A DNA stretch of 8,240 nt, taken from Oceanospirillaceae bacterium UBA7410 (lineage in GTDB: Bacteria; Pseudomonadota; Gammaproteobacteria; Pseudomonadales; Balneatricaceae). The translations under genes and the position numbers were made by a program. The DNA lies in contig DKMQ01000096.1 in NCBI GenBank assembly GCA_002470565.1, forward strand, positions 1 through 8,240, given 5' to 3'. The notes below the pieces were generated by a model. That model was not told the origin of the DNA. It saw nothing but the letters and a program-made list of their open reading frames with translations, and did no database searches. Positions 1 through 7,646 of this stretch are shown piece by piece. Numbering within the stretch: the stretch's first letter is position 1; each line of letters begins with the position of its first letter.

Positions 1-1
1 A

Positions 2-1387
2 CAAAGACTATTTATCGCCTTTTTTGTAACTCTAGTATTGCAGCCTACAAGTGTATCAAGTTTAGGTTTTTGGTTGTCTTACACGGCTGTATTTGCGTTG
101 GGTCTAGTATGGTATCGCGGGGCTAGTAAAGCATGGTGGTCCCGTGTGATGCATTTATTGGCAGCCCAAGGCGCTTTATCTGTGTTGTTACTGCCAGTCA
201 TTGCACTTGGTACTGGTCATGTAAGTGTGCTGGGACCTTTAGTGAACATGATTTTAGTGCCGCTGTTTAGTGCTGTGCTGATTCCTACATTACTACTTGT
301 AAGCATCGTGCTTAGGTTTGTTGATCTCCCAAATTTTTTCTTTATTGTTATCGATATAACTTTGTCCACGTTATGGCAAGGATTAGAGTTTTTATCAGAG
401 ATTTCTTGGGCACAGATATTTGTGGGTTCGTTACCAATAGAGGGCTTTGTGTCTGTGTTAATAACAGGGTGTCTATGTCTAATAATAAGGCGCTGGCATT
501 GGCCTATATTGTTTTTGTGGCTACCTTTGGCTGGTTTTATGATATTTGAATTAGCGCGCAATAATGCCTTGGATCATGGTGTTGACAACTCCCAGCAACG
601 TGTCGTCATTACTGTGTTAGATGTAGGTCAAGGTTTGAGTGTCTGGGTGCGTCAAGGAAAACACAATATGGTCTATGACTTAGGGAACAGTTACAAAAGT
701 GGCTTCAGCTTGGTAGATGCAGTAATTCTGCCTGAAATGCTAGCTCAAGGTGTTACTAAATTAGAGACACTGGTGGTGAGTCATTGGGATATGGACCACA
801 GCGGAGGTATGGAGGAAATGCTTAAACGGCAAAAGGTACAGCACTTAATACTACCCTCTGAAAGTAAAATCACTCGTGAGCCTGTTTTTACTCACCAAGA
901 TGTTGAGGTCAGTCGTTGTGTCACTAAGCCCTGGGAGAAAATGTGGTTCACTGCGTCTAAGAGTCTTATGTGGCGTCAAATATCCCTGGCAGATTATGGG
1001 CTCACAGGTAATAATGCATCATGTGTAATTTTACTAGATATACATGGGAGACAGGTTTTAATAGCTGGGGATATTGAGTCTAAAGCCGAGAGTGTGTTGT
1101 TAGCAAAGTTAGATCAATTAGATATTTCTACTCTTTCCAGTGATGTTTTAATAGCACCTCATCATGGTAGTAAAACGTCATCAACAAAGGCATTCTTGGC
1201 CCAAGTTATGCCAGCTTACGTGTTAATTTCTGCAGGTAAAAATAACCCCTATGGGCACCCTCACAAACGCAGCACCCATAATTATTGGCAGTCTGGAGCA
1301 CAATGGTTTAACACAGGTAGGCATGGTCAAATACGCCTAGTGTTTGAAACCAATGGGGATTATCAGGTGACACCTTATAAAAAATAG
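2..1387 (+). CDS. comEC: ComEC/Rec2 DNA internalization protein, C-terminal part (5' truncated by window edge)
   Basis: ComEC is the inner-membrane channel that takes single-stranded DNA into the cytoplasm during natural transformation. The frame is open to base 2 with no stop, and the residues before the TTG at 38 (QRLFIAFFVTLVL) continue the family's membrane segment ending in the 'LQPTSVSSLGFWLSYTAV' motif. The TTG at 38 is therefore not the start, and roughly 300 N-terminal residues lie outside the window. Seen here are several hydrophobic helices of the Competence domain (bases about 2-560), then a metallo-beta-lactamase-like domain starting near VLDVGQGLSVWV (about 610). That domain has the metal motif SHWDMDHSGG at 779-808, AGDIES near 1066-1083, APHHGSKTS near 1154-1180 and GHPH near 1253-1264. 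The C-terminal domain is probably the nuclease that degrades the non-transported strand; this is family knowledge, not shown here. The gene ends 175 bp before lpxK. Confidence 0.93.
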   Translation, partial: QRLFIAFFVTLVLQPTSVSSLGFWLSYTAVFALGLVWYRGASKAWWSRVMHLLAAQGALSVLLLPVIALGTGHVSVLGPLVNMILVPLFSAVLIPTLLLVSIVLRFVDLPNFFFIVIDITLSTLWQGLEFLSEISWAQIFVGSLPIEGFVSVLITGCLCLIIRRWHWPILFLWLPLAGFMIFELARNNALDHGVDNSQQRVVITVLDVGQGLSVWVRQGKHNMVYDLGNSYKSGFSLVDAVILPEMLAQGVTKLETLVVSHWDMDHSGGMEEMLKRQKVQHLILPSESKITREPVFTHQDVEVSRCVTKPWEKMWFTASKSLMWRQISLADYGLTGNNASCVILLDIHGRQVLIAGDIESKAESVLLAKLDQLDISTLSSDVLIAPHHGSKTSSTKAFLAQVMPAYVLISAGKNNPYGHPHKRSTHNYWQSGAQWFNTGRHGQIRLVFETNGDYQVTPYKK

Positions 1388-1475
1388 TCTCAACATATTA
1401 GTCATGGGCATGAGTCATTTATATAGGTACGATATAACTATAGGATAACTAAGAAGTAGGCACGACATATAAGTG

Positions 1476-1491
1476 CTTGATAGCAATCAAG
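1476..1491. promoter_or_regulatory. Inverted repeat overlapping the lpxK -35 box (possible operator)
   Basis: CTTGAT (1476-1481), a 4-base spacer AGCA, then ATCAAG (1486-1491) form a perfect 6-bp inverted repeat. It covers the predicted -35 hexamer. No T-run follows, so it is not a terminator. Its position suits a repressor-binding site, but no regulator can be named and chance is possible in AT-rich DNA. Confidence 0.3.
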
Positions 1492-1504
1492 TGTGGGTTA
1501 TAAT
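1477..1504 (+). promoter_or_regulatory. Predicted sigma70 promoter of the lpxK-ycaR-kdsB-murB operon
   Basis: A -35 element TTGATA (1477-1482, 5 of 6 consensus positions) is separated by 16 bp from a perfect -10 hexamer TATAAT (1499-1504). A second TATAAT follows immediately (1505-1510). Transcription would start near 1511-1517, about 50 bases before the lpxK GTG. It lies in the only sizeable gap upstream of the operon, so it probably drives all four genes independently of comEC. Prediction from sequence only. Confidence 0.6.
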
Positions 1505-1562
1505 TATAATAATTCAGCAGTGTAAAAATGATTTCTAGGATTTATTTTAAGATGGACCAAAG

Positions 1563-2570
1563 GTGACGCAAAAAATACTCAACGCTTGGTACAAGGGAGC
1601 TTGGTGGTTATCCTTGTTGCTGCCCTTTGCTAGTCTATATATCTGGCTTAGGCGTGTGTATCTGAAAAGTCAGCCTAAAGCTCGCAAAAATCCACTACCT
1701 TTGTTGGTTATAGGCAATATTACTATAGGAGGCACCGGTAAGACCCCTTTAGTGGTAGCGCTCACTTTAGCTTTAAAAGATAAAGGCTTACGTTGTGCCA
1801 TTATAAGTAGGGGTTATGGTGGTACTGTAGGAGTAGGCCCCCATTGTGTTACAAGCAGAGATAAGGCTCAAGTGGTTGGAGATGAGCCTTTATTGCTAAG
1901 TCGATTAACTAAAGTGCCTGTGATTGTAGGGTCGTGTCGAAAAACCAGTATTGAATGGTTAGCACAACAAGGAAAGTTCGACTTAGTCATTAGTGATGAT
2001 GGTTTGCAGCATAGCGCCATTAAGGGGGATGTTCAGTGGTGTTTAGTAGATGCTACCAGAGGCCTTGGCAATGATAAGTGCATACCTGCAGGGCCGTTAA
2101 GGGAACCAGCTACTAGATTAGCTGAAGTAGACCAAGTATTTACAACAGGAGTACCTAGCCCTGTAATAATTAAACAATTACAACACTATTTAAAAGATAA
2201 TACATTGTGTTATTTAGAGCCTAAGCTTGATCAATTAAGGCAAGTATGGGATGACTCACAGGTAGAGTGGCCCAAGGATAAAGCTTTGATTTATGCTGTT
2301 GCTGCTATAGGTCATCCGCAGCGTTTTTTTGATGATTTGGGTGCACGTGGTTACCAAGTTGATGGCCAAGAATATGCTGATCACTACCAATTTAAAGAAC
2401 ATGATTTGCCGATAAAGCCACTTATTATGACAGCAAAAGATGCTATAAAATGTAAAGTGTTAGCTCAGTCTACAAAGAATCAGGAAGCTATGCCGTGGTT
2501 ATATGCCACGCAAGCGTTAACTATCGCTCCTGCGCAAATTGATGCGTTGTTGCTAAAACTAGGTTTATAA
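1563..2570 (+). CDS. lpxK: Tetraacyldisaccharide 4'-kinase LpxK
   Basis: LpxK phosphorylates the 4' position of the tetraacyldisaccharide 1-phosphate to give lipid IVA. It acts on the cytoplasmic side of the inner membrane, in the sixth step of lipid A synthesis. The 335 residues match the family (E. coli about 328). An N-terminal hydrophobic helix (about 14-30) anchors the protein. The P-loop is GNITIGGTGKT (51-61), followed by SRGYGG (82-87), VGDEP with the probable catalytic Asp107 (the counterpart of Aquifex Asp99), DDGLQH (145-150), PAGPLREP (175-182) and DHYQF (273-277) with His274 as the likely dyad partner. The usual MTEKDAVK appears as MTAKDAIK (289-296). The GTG start is chosen because MTQKILNAWYKGAWWL aligns with the family N terminus; the ribosome site is weak (GGA at 1554-1556). 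It is first in the operon, 27 bp before ycaR. No msbA or exbBD precedes it. Confidence 0.97.
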   Translation: MTQKILNAWYKGAWWLSLLLPFASLYIWLRRVYLKSQPKARKNPLPLLVIGNITIGGTGKTPLVVALTLALKDKGLRCAIISRGYGGTVGVGPHCVTSRDKAQVVGDEPLLLSRLTKVPVIVGSCRKTSIEWLAQQGKFDLVISDDGLQHSAIKGDVQWCLVDATRGLGNDKCIPAGPLREPATRLAEVDQVFTTGVPSPVIIKQLQHYLKDNTLCYLEPKLDQLRQVWDDSQVEWPKDKALIYAVAAIGHPQRFFDDLGARGYQVDGQEYADHYQFKEHDLPIKPLIMTAKDAIKCKVLAQSTKNQEAMPWLYATQALTIAPAQIDALLLKLGL

Positions 2571-2597
2571 CCTACAGACTAAAAAATATGGAGTCCC

Positions 2598-2780
2598 ATG
2601 GATAAGAAGTTATTAGAAGTGCTTGCGTGCCCAGTAAGCCACGGCCAACTGTTTTATCATACGCCAACGAATGAACTTTTTTGTCCTGCAAGTGGTTTAG
2701 CTTATCCGATTGATGCAGGTATTCCTGTGTTGTTAGAAGATAAAGCCAGGCCACTTACAGAAGATGAGAAGTCAGCTTAA
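2598..2780 (+). CDS. ycaR: YcaR, Trm112-like small zinc-ribbon-type protein
   Basis: A 60-residue protein of the Trm112/UPF0434 family, of the same length and layout as E. coli YcaR. It begins MDKKLLEVLACPVSHGQL, has a single mid-protein Cys29 (LFCPASGLAYPI) and ends with the family signature AGIPVLLEDKARPLTEDE. Eukaryotic and archaeal Trm112 activates methyltransferases; the bacterial role is unsettled, although the gene almost always sits between lpxK and kdsB. Of the usual CPxC pair only Cys11 remains and the second position is Ser14, a common bacterial variant that makes tight zinc binding unlikely. A clear ribosome site GGAG (2590-2593) lies 4 bases before the ATG. The stop TAA overlaps the kdsB ATG by one base (TAATG). 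Confidence 0.92.
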   Translation: MDKKLLEVLACPVSHGQLFYHTPTNELFCPASGLAYPIDAGIPVLLEDKARPLTEDEKSA

Positions 2781-3553
2781 TGTCATTTTCTGTAGTCATT
2801 CCAGCAAGGTTTCAATCCAGTCGCTTACCAGGTAAGCCGCTTTTGGATCTTGGAGGAATGAGTATGCTTCAAAGGGTTTATCAACAGGCCTGTAAAAGTG
2901 GCGCATCGCAAATTTATATTGCAACAGATCATAGCGACATTCAAACGCACGCAAAGCTCTTTTGCGACCAAGTTATTATGACCAGTGAGAATCATGCCAC
3001 AGGTACTGATAGGCTGCAGGAAGTGGTCACGAAGCTTGCCTTACCCCAAGATCATATTGTTGTTAACGTGCAAGGGGATGAGCCATTAATCCCTCCTACA
3101 TTAATTAACCAAGTTGCACATAATTTACAGCGTTACTCTAATGCGTCCATTGCTACTTTGGCCGAGCAGATTAATGATGTAGAGCAGGTGTTTGATACTA
3201 ATGCTGTGAAGCTAGTGCGCAATGGCGCTAACATGGCAATGTACTTCTCTCGTGCTCCGTTACCTTGGAATCGCAGTTGGAATGAGACTGATAGTAAATC
3301 GCTAACTAGGGATGTTTATCTACGACACATAGGCCTTTACGCCTATCGTGTGAGCTTTCTTCACCGTTATGTGACATGGCCTCAGGCAAGTTATGAGTCT
3401 CTTGAAAGTCTTGAGCAACTTAGAGCATTACACCATGGTGAGAGCATACATGTTGATTTAGCGCCACAAGGTATGCCAGGTGGCGTAGATACTCCTGACG
3501 ATCTAATACGTATGCGTAAATTACTGGCATCAATGCCTATGGGAAATGGATGA
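2780..3553 (+). CDS. kdsB: 3-deoxy-manno-octulosonate cytidylyltransferase (CMP-Kdo synthetase) KdsB
   Basis: KdsB couples CTP and Kdo to CMP-Kdo, the activated sugar added to lipid IVA in the LPS inner core. It is a soluble cytoplasmic enzyme of the nucleotidyltransferase-A fold. The 257 residues fit the family (E. coli 248). Visible motifs are the nucleotide-binding IPARFQSSRLPGKPL (7-21), ATDH (48-51), SENHATGTDR (69-78), VNVQGDEP (95-102, with Asp100 as Mg ligand), FSRAPLPW (156-163), RHIGLYAYR (182-190), LEQLRALHHGE (211-221) and VDTPDDL (236-242, a second metal-binding Asp). The ATG shares one base with the ycaR stop, and the TGA overlaps the murB ATG (ATGA). All this points to translational coupling in the operon. 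In Pseudomonas a tyrosine phosphatase gene (ptpA) lies between kdsB and murB; it is absent here. Confidence 0.97.
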   Translation: MSFSVVIPARFQSSRLPGKPLLDLGGMSMLQRVYQQACKSGASQIYIATDHSDIQTHAKLFCDQVIMTSENHATGTDRLQEVVTKLALPQDHIVVNVQGDEPLIPPTLINQVAHNLQRYSNASIATLAEQINDVEQVFDTNAVKLVRNGANMAMYFSRAPLPWNRSWNETDSKSLTRDVYLRHIGLYAYRVSFLHRYVTWPQASYESLESLEQLRALHHGESIHVDLAPQGMPGGVDTPDDLIRMRKLLASMPMGNG

Positions 3554-4650
3554 AACCTCAGCTTAAGGTGAGCCTTAAACCCTATAACACCCTCAGTTTA
3601 GATGTTAAGGCTGATTACTTTATGTGTATCAATAACCTTGACGACTTACATACAGCTCGCCACTTCTGCCAAATTAACCATTGCCCATGGCTGCTCATAG
3701 GTGGTGGTAGTAATCTTGTGTTAACGCAAGATTTTGAAGGCTTAGTAATGTTAATGGCCATGGATAAGGTGTTTTGGCCATCTAACACTGGTTTCAAAAA
3801 AACTTCAGAAAAGTTCGCTTTGAGTGCGCAAGCAGGTTACGAATGGGATCGTTTAGTTGAAGAGTCTATACAAAAAGGCGCTAGTGGGTTGGAAAATCTA
3901 TCACTCATTCCAGGGCAAGTAGGTGCTGCACCTATTCAGAATATAGGTGCCTATGGAGTAGAGCTTGAAAATTGCCTTAGCAGTGTTGATGTATTTGATT
4001 TTCAGACTGGGCAAACATTCCGATTAAGTACTAAGGATTGCAAGCTTGGCTATAGGGACAGTATATTTAAGTCTCATACGCACTGGATTGTGATACAAGT
4101 TAATTTAACTTTAAATTACGAGCATAATCCTCAGGTTGGCTATGGCATTATTACTGACACTATAGCCTCTGTTGCAGGGCAATCTGCAGATAACCCATCA
4201 GCGCAACAGATACGCGATGCTGTGATACATATTCGCCGCACTAAGTTACCAGACCCAAAGCAGATCCCAAATGTAGGCAGTTTTTTTAAGAATCCAGTAG
4301 TTACTAGTGAGAAAGTAGAACAGCTGATGAAAATTTGGCCAGCTCTTGTGGCTTATCCATTACCATCAATTGTGGCCACACAATCTACACAAACAGATAC
4401 ACGTTATCATAAATTAGCAGCAGGCTGGCTAATTGATCAATTAGGATGGAAGGGCTTTATACAAGGTGAAGTAGGGGTACATGAACATCAAGCGCTGGTA
4501 TTAGTGTGCTCAGGCTCTGCGAAGGGTAAGGACGTACTAGACTTGGCTTTGCGTATAAAAGCCGATGTGGATGCCAAATATGGTGTCAAGTTAGAAATAG
4601 AACCTCGGCTGTTTGACAACCGAGGCGAGTTTACCTATAACTTAGATTAA
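3550..4650 (+). CDS. murB: UDP-N-acetylenolpyruvoylglucosamine reductase MurB (type I)
   Basis: MurB uses NADPH and FAD to reduce UDP-GlcNAc-enolpyruvate to UDP-MurNAc, the second committed step of peptidoglycan synthesis, in the cytoplasm. The 366 residues are slightly longer than E. coli MurB (342). The N-terminal FAD-binding domain begins [17 protein letters not shown], with GGGSNLVL (51-58) and [17 protein letters not shown] (120-136). The substrate domain has the type I loop YRDSIFK (168-174), which type II enzymes lack. GSFFKNP (243-249) carries the catalytic Ser244 proton donor, and the C-terminal LEIEPR carries Glu351, the counterpart of E. coli Glu325. The ATG overlaps the kdsB stop by 4 bases. 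The stop TAA lies inside the TTAA shared with the stop codon of convergent rne, so there is no intergenic space for a normal terminator. Confidence 0.97.
   Translation: MKPQLKVSLKPYNTLSLDVKADYFMCINNLDDLHTARHFCQINHCPWLLIGGGSNLVLTQDFEGLVMLMAMDKVFWPSNTGFKKTSEKFALSAQAGYEWDRLVEESIQKGASGLENLSLIPGQVGAAPIQNIGAYGVELENCLSSVDVFDFQTGQTFRLSTKDCKLGYRDSIFKSHTHWIVIQVNLTLNYEHNPQVGYGIITDTIASVAGQSADNPSAQQIRDAVIHIRRTKLPDPKQIPNVGSFFKNPVVTSEKVEQLMKIWPALVAYPLPSIVATQSTQTDTRYHKLAAGWLIDQLGWKGFIQGEVGVHEHQALVLVCSGSAKGKDVLDLALRIKADVDAKYGVKLEIEPRLFDNRGEFTYNLD
4590..4625 (-). terminator. Candidate intrinsic terminator of rne, inside the murB 3' end
   Basis: On the minus strand, CCTCGG (4625-4620), an 11-base loop, then CCGAGG (4608-4603) make a perfect 6-bp GC-rich stem. 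Inside the loop a further TGT/ACA pairing is possible past one mismatch. A U-rich stretch (TTCTATTTCT, 4602-4593) follows. It starts 21 bases past the rne stop codon, as expected for an intrinsic terminator, yet encodes murB residues on the other strand. The U-tract is imperfect, so confidence is moderate. In the plus direction there is no T-run after it. Confidence 0.45.
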
Positions 4651-7511
4651 GCTTCTTTTGCCGCTTCTTCAGCAGCTGCCTTTTCACGACGACGTTTTTC
4701 ACGAGGGTCGTTATGGGCACGCTGACCAGATGGGCGTGGAGCTACTTCACTCACTGCTGCTGGAGCGCTGACAGGCGTTGTTTCTGTGACAACGTCAGCT
4801 TTTTTCTCAGTGGTTTTTTCAAGAACAGCTTCAGAGGCCTTTTCTACTGTTGCTTCAACTTCAACTTCAACTGCTTTAGTGGTTTTGGCTGCAACTTCCA
4901 CTACCTTTTCCTCAGATTTAGCTTCAACCTCTACTTCAGCCTTTACTTCAACAGGGGTTTGGTTAGCTGATTCGCTTGGAGTTACCACAACTGATTCAAC
5001 TGATTCAACTGATTTTTTAGGATTTGGTGTTGTAGCTTCAATCGAAGTTTCAGTTGTCGCTTCCACTGCAACTTCGCTAACCTTAACTTCTTTGGGCTTG
5101 CGTTCACGGGGTTTGCGCTGGCGAGGCTTCTTTTCAGCAGCTTCTGTTTTGGGTGCGGCTTTTGTATCCGAAGTTGTTTCAACTACTTCATCAACTGTCA
5201 CTTCAGCTACGGCTTCAACAACAGATTCAACGATTACTTCAGTAGGTGCGGTAACTTCTGTGTTTAAAGTCACATCAGTAGTTGCATCTGCCTTTACGTT
5301 CTCATCTACAGCGACTTCTACGTTTTGCTTTTGATTGCTGCGCTTACCACTACGATCGCGACGACGCTTCTGGTCACGCGTACGGTTGGAGTTAGATTCA
5401 TACGCTTCCTCTGCTACTGGCGGAGCTTGTGTTGCAGCTTCTACAGCTTCAACCTTGGGTTCACGAGGTTTATTACGCGTGTCTTGGCGGCGGTTGTTAT
5501 TGCGCTTTTCATCGGTATTTCGCTCACTCTTACGTTCTTCATTACGAAGTGTCGCAGGCGCTTCATTACGTGAACTGTTGCGATTATCTTTCGTGGCTTC
5601 GTTACGTTTTTCATCACGAGACTCATTGCGTCGATTACCATTGCGACCGCGACGACGATCATCGTTTTGGTTACGGTTTTGGGTATTTCGAGAGCCATTG
5701 CGTGAATCATTACGCGAGTCACTGCGTGAATCGTCGCGAGAAGAAGGCGCTTTTACAGGTGCTTTTGCTGCAACTTTAACTTTAGGTTTGCCGTTAATTA
5801 GTCGGCCTAAAGCTTTAGCGATACGAGCACCTAAGCCTAGTGGATTGACAGGCTTTGTTGGAGCTGTTTTAGCTTTAATTGGCGCAACAGCTTCTGCTTT
5901 TGGAGCTTTTTTAGCGGGTTGAATGCTTTCAACTGCAGGCTTTTCCATGGCTAAAGGTGTTTTAGCATCAAATTCTTTAGCATCAAAATGATGCTGAACT
6001 AAATCGATTTCGTAGCTAGTTTCGCCTGCCTGCGCTGCTTCATGGTCATCGCGCAAACGGCTCACTTCAAAATGAGGTGTGTCCATTTGTGGGTTTGGAA
6101 TGATTACTACACGCACACCCACTGTTTTTTCTACTTCTAAAATTTCAGCACGTTTTTCGTTAAGTAAATAAGTTGCCATATTTACAGGTAACACCACGCG
6201 AATTTCTGCAGAGCGATCTTTACTGGCTTCTTCGTTGATTAGACGAATGATAGATAAGGCTAGTGAGGCAACATCACGAATACTGCCTTGTCCACTACAG
6301 CGTGGGCATACGATGCCAGAGGTTTCACCCAGGGAAGGGCGTAAACGTTGACGAGACATTTCCATTAAGCCAAAGCGAGAAATACGTCCGACTTGAACGC
6401 GAGCACGGTCAAGTTTTAAACTATCACGTAGTTTGTTCTCAACAGCACGTTGATTGCGCATTGGGCCCATGTCTATAAAGTCGATAACAACCAAGCCACC
6501 CATGTCACGCAAGCGTAATTGGCGAGCAATTTCTTCTGCTGCTTCTAGGTTGGTGTTTAAGGCAGTTTCTTCTATGTCACTGCCTTTAGTTGCTCTAGCT
6601 GAGTTAATATCAATAGATACGAGTGCTTCTGTAGGATCGATAACAATGGCACCGCCAGAAGGTAGTGTCACTTCTCGCTGGAAAGCAGTCTCAATTTGAG
6701 ATTCAATTTGGAAGCGATTGAACAAGGGGATTTCTTGATCATAAAACTTGATCTTGCTCTCATAACTTGGCATGACTTGCTGAACAAAAGTTAATACGTC
6801 CTGGTATACCTTAGGCTCATCAATTAATACCTCGCCAATGTCTGGACGTAAGTAGTCACGCATAGCCCGGATGATGACGTTACTTTCTTGATAAATTAAG
6901 AATGGAGCAGCTTGTTTATCAGACGCTGCAGTAATGGATTCCCATAACTGTTGCAAGTAGTCCAGATCCCACTGTATATCTTCTGCACTGCGGCCAATAC
7001 CTGCTGTGCGTACAATAACGCCAGACTCAGCAGGTACATTCAGTTGATTCATAACCTCACGTAGCTGTGATCTTTCCTCGCCTTCAATGCGACGCGAAAT
7101 GCCTCCAGCTCTTGGATTATTAGGCATTAATACTAAGTAGCGGCCAGCAAGGCTAATGAATGTAGTTAAGGCTGCGCCTTTGTTACCACGTTCTTCTTTA
7201 TCAACCTGAACAACAACTTCTTGACCTTCTTTTACTAATTCCCGAATACTGGAGCGACCACTTTGTGAAGGGTCTTTAAAATACTCGCGGGAAATTTCTT
7301 TTAGGGGTAAAAAACCGTGTCGTTCGGAGCCATAGTCAACAAACGCAGCTTCTAAGCTAGGCTCTACACGGGTGATACGGCCACGGTAAATGTTGGCCTT
7401 TTTTTGTTCACGAGCGCCAGATTCAATATCTAGGTCGTACATACGCTGGCCATCGACCAGTGCAACGCGCAACTCTTCAGAGTGGGTTGCATTTATTAGC
7501 ATTCTTTTCAT
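4647..7511 (-). CDS. rne: Ribonuclease E, degradosome scaffold endoribonuclease
   Basis: RNase E is the membrane-associated endonuclease that starts mRNA decay, processes 9S rRNA and tRNA precursors, and scaffolds the degradosome. The start is set at MKRMLINAT, the near-invariant family N terminus; an in-frame ATG 24 bases upstream (7535, MGFKKLNT-) is the alternative and has an AGGG before it. In the 954-residue numbering: S1 domain about 35-125 ([20 protein letters not shown]), DNase I-like core with [12 protein letters not shown] (Asp301) and VIDFIDM (Asp344) as metal ligands, and zinc link CPRC (Cys402, Cys405). After about 510 comes a disordered tail: an amphipathic membrane-targeting helix [13 protein letters not shown] (560-572), an Arg/Asn-rich RNA-binding segment (about 590-685) with DSRN repeats, a second basic patch [10 protein letters not shown], a Val/Glu-rich acidic stretch (about 730-920), and a terminal [10 protein letters not shown] motif. 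Length is close to E. coli (1061) and Pseudomonas homologues. Convergent with murB, divergent from rluC. Confidence 0.97.
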   Translation of the reverse strand: MKRMLINATHSEELRVALVDGQRMYDLDIESGAREQKKANIYRGRITRVEPSLEAAFVDYGSERHGFLPLKEISREYFKDPSQSGRSSIRELVKEGQEVVVQVDKEERGNKGAALTTFISLAGRYLVLMPNNPRAGGISRRIEGEERSQLREVMNQLNVPAESGVIVRTAGIGRSAEDIQWDLDYLQQLWESITAASDKQAAPFLIYQESNVIIRAMRDYLRPDIGEVLIDEPKVYQDVLTFVQQVMPSYESKIKFYDQEIPLFNRFQIESQIETAFQREVTLPSGGAIVIDPTEALVSIDINSARATKGSDIEETALNTNLEAAEEIARQLRLRDMGGLVVIDFIDMGPMRNQRAVENKLRDSLKLDRARVQVGRISRFGLMEMSRQRLRPSLGETSGIVCPRCSGQGSIRDVASLALSIIRLINEEASKDRSAEIRVVLPVNMATYLLNEKRAEILEVEKTVGVRVVIIPNPQMDTPHFEVSRLRDDHEAAQAGETSYEIDLVQHHFDAKEFDAKTPLAMEKPAVESIQPAKKAPKAEAVAPIKAKTAPTKPVNPLGLGARIAKALGRLINGKPKVKVAAKAPVKAPSSRDDSRSDSRNDSRNGSRNTQNRNQNDDRRRGRNGNRRNESRDEKRNEATKDNRNSSRNEAPATLRNEERKSERNTDEKRNNNRRQDTRNKPREPKVEAVEAATQAPPVAEEAYESNSNRTRDQKRRRDRSGKRSNQKQNVEVAVDENVKADATTDVTLNTEVTAPTEVIVESVVEAVAEVTVDEVVETTSDTKAAPKTEAAEKKPRQRKPRERKPKEVKVSEVAVEATTETSIEATTPNPKKSVESVESVVVTPSESANQTPVEVKAEVEVEAKSEEKVVEVAAKTTKAVEVEVEATVEKASEAVLEKTTEKKADVVTETTPVSAPAAVSEVAPRPSGQRAHNDPREKRRREKAAAEEAAKEA
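4988..5014. repeat. Three tandem 9-bp repeats in the rne acidic tail
   Basis: The nonamer CAACTGATT is repeated exactly three times (4988-4996, 4997-5005, 5006-5014). On the minus strand it encodes the SVES-type repeats in the disordered tail of RNase E. Similar short CTTCAA hexamer runs occur near 4854-4870. Unit lengths are multiples of three, so copy changes keep the frame. Confidence 0.85.
5685..5732. repeat. Four 12-bp degenerate repeats coding DSRN in rne
   Basis: Four consecutive 12-base units on the minus strand encode [16 protein letters not shown] (residues 594-609 from the MKRM start). The units differ mainly at third codon positions (for example TCA CGC against TCG CGT), so the peptide repeat is kept by selection rather than being a fresh DNA duplication. 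They form the start of the Arg-rich RNA-binding segment. Confidence 0.8.
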
Positions 7512-7640
7512 GGTATTCAATTTCTTGAAGCCCATTTACCCTACGGCAATTAATATTTTTACGGGTGCACGAAGGCTTAAAGAGCCCTTTGGGTGTAGGA
7601 AACCGCTACCTTCTCGGATAAATATGCCTTGCACTGTGCA
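7512..7640 (-). promoter_or_regulatory. rne 5' untranslated leader, likely autoregulatory (rne5-like)
   Basis: In enterobacteria RNase E binds hairpins in its own long 5' UTR and cuts the transcript, keeping its level constant. Here the minus-strand leader contains a hairpin GTAG-CGGTTTC-CTAC (7609-7595), followed by a second, AAGGGCT-loop-AGCCTT (7589-7572), with outer pairing GAAGG/CCTTC (7613-7609 with 7575-7571) as an alternative fold. The segment GCGGTTTCCTACACC resembles, from memory, the hp2 element of the E. coli rne leader (Rfam rne5). An A/U-rich single-stranded stretch (AAAAATATTAAT, 7560-7549) suitable for cleavage follows before the start codon. The exact 5' end is inferred from the promoter prediction. 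Confidence 0.55.
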
Positions 7641-7646
7641 GTTCAT

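Noticed and set aside
38..40. TTG as start of the first gene
   Set aside because: The frame is open upstream to the window edge and the upstream residues continue the ComEC membrane segment; the gene is simply cut by the window.
217..561. Minus-strand 114-codon frame opposite comEC
   Set aside because: No recognisable family and it lies fully opposite a well-supported gene; a shadow frame.
1402..1413. TCATG-GG-CATGA palindrome just after comEC as a terminator
   Set aside because: The loop would be only 2 bases and no T-run follows.
4786..5922. Long plus-strand open frames (182 and 195 codons) opposite the rne tail
   Set aside because: Their Ser/Thr- and Arg/Leu-rich low-complexity content is the mirror of the repetitive rne codons; no ribosome site or family resemblance.
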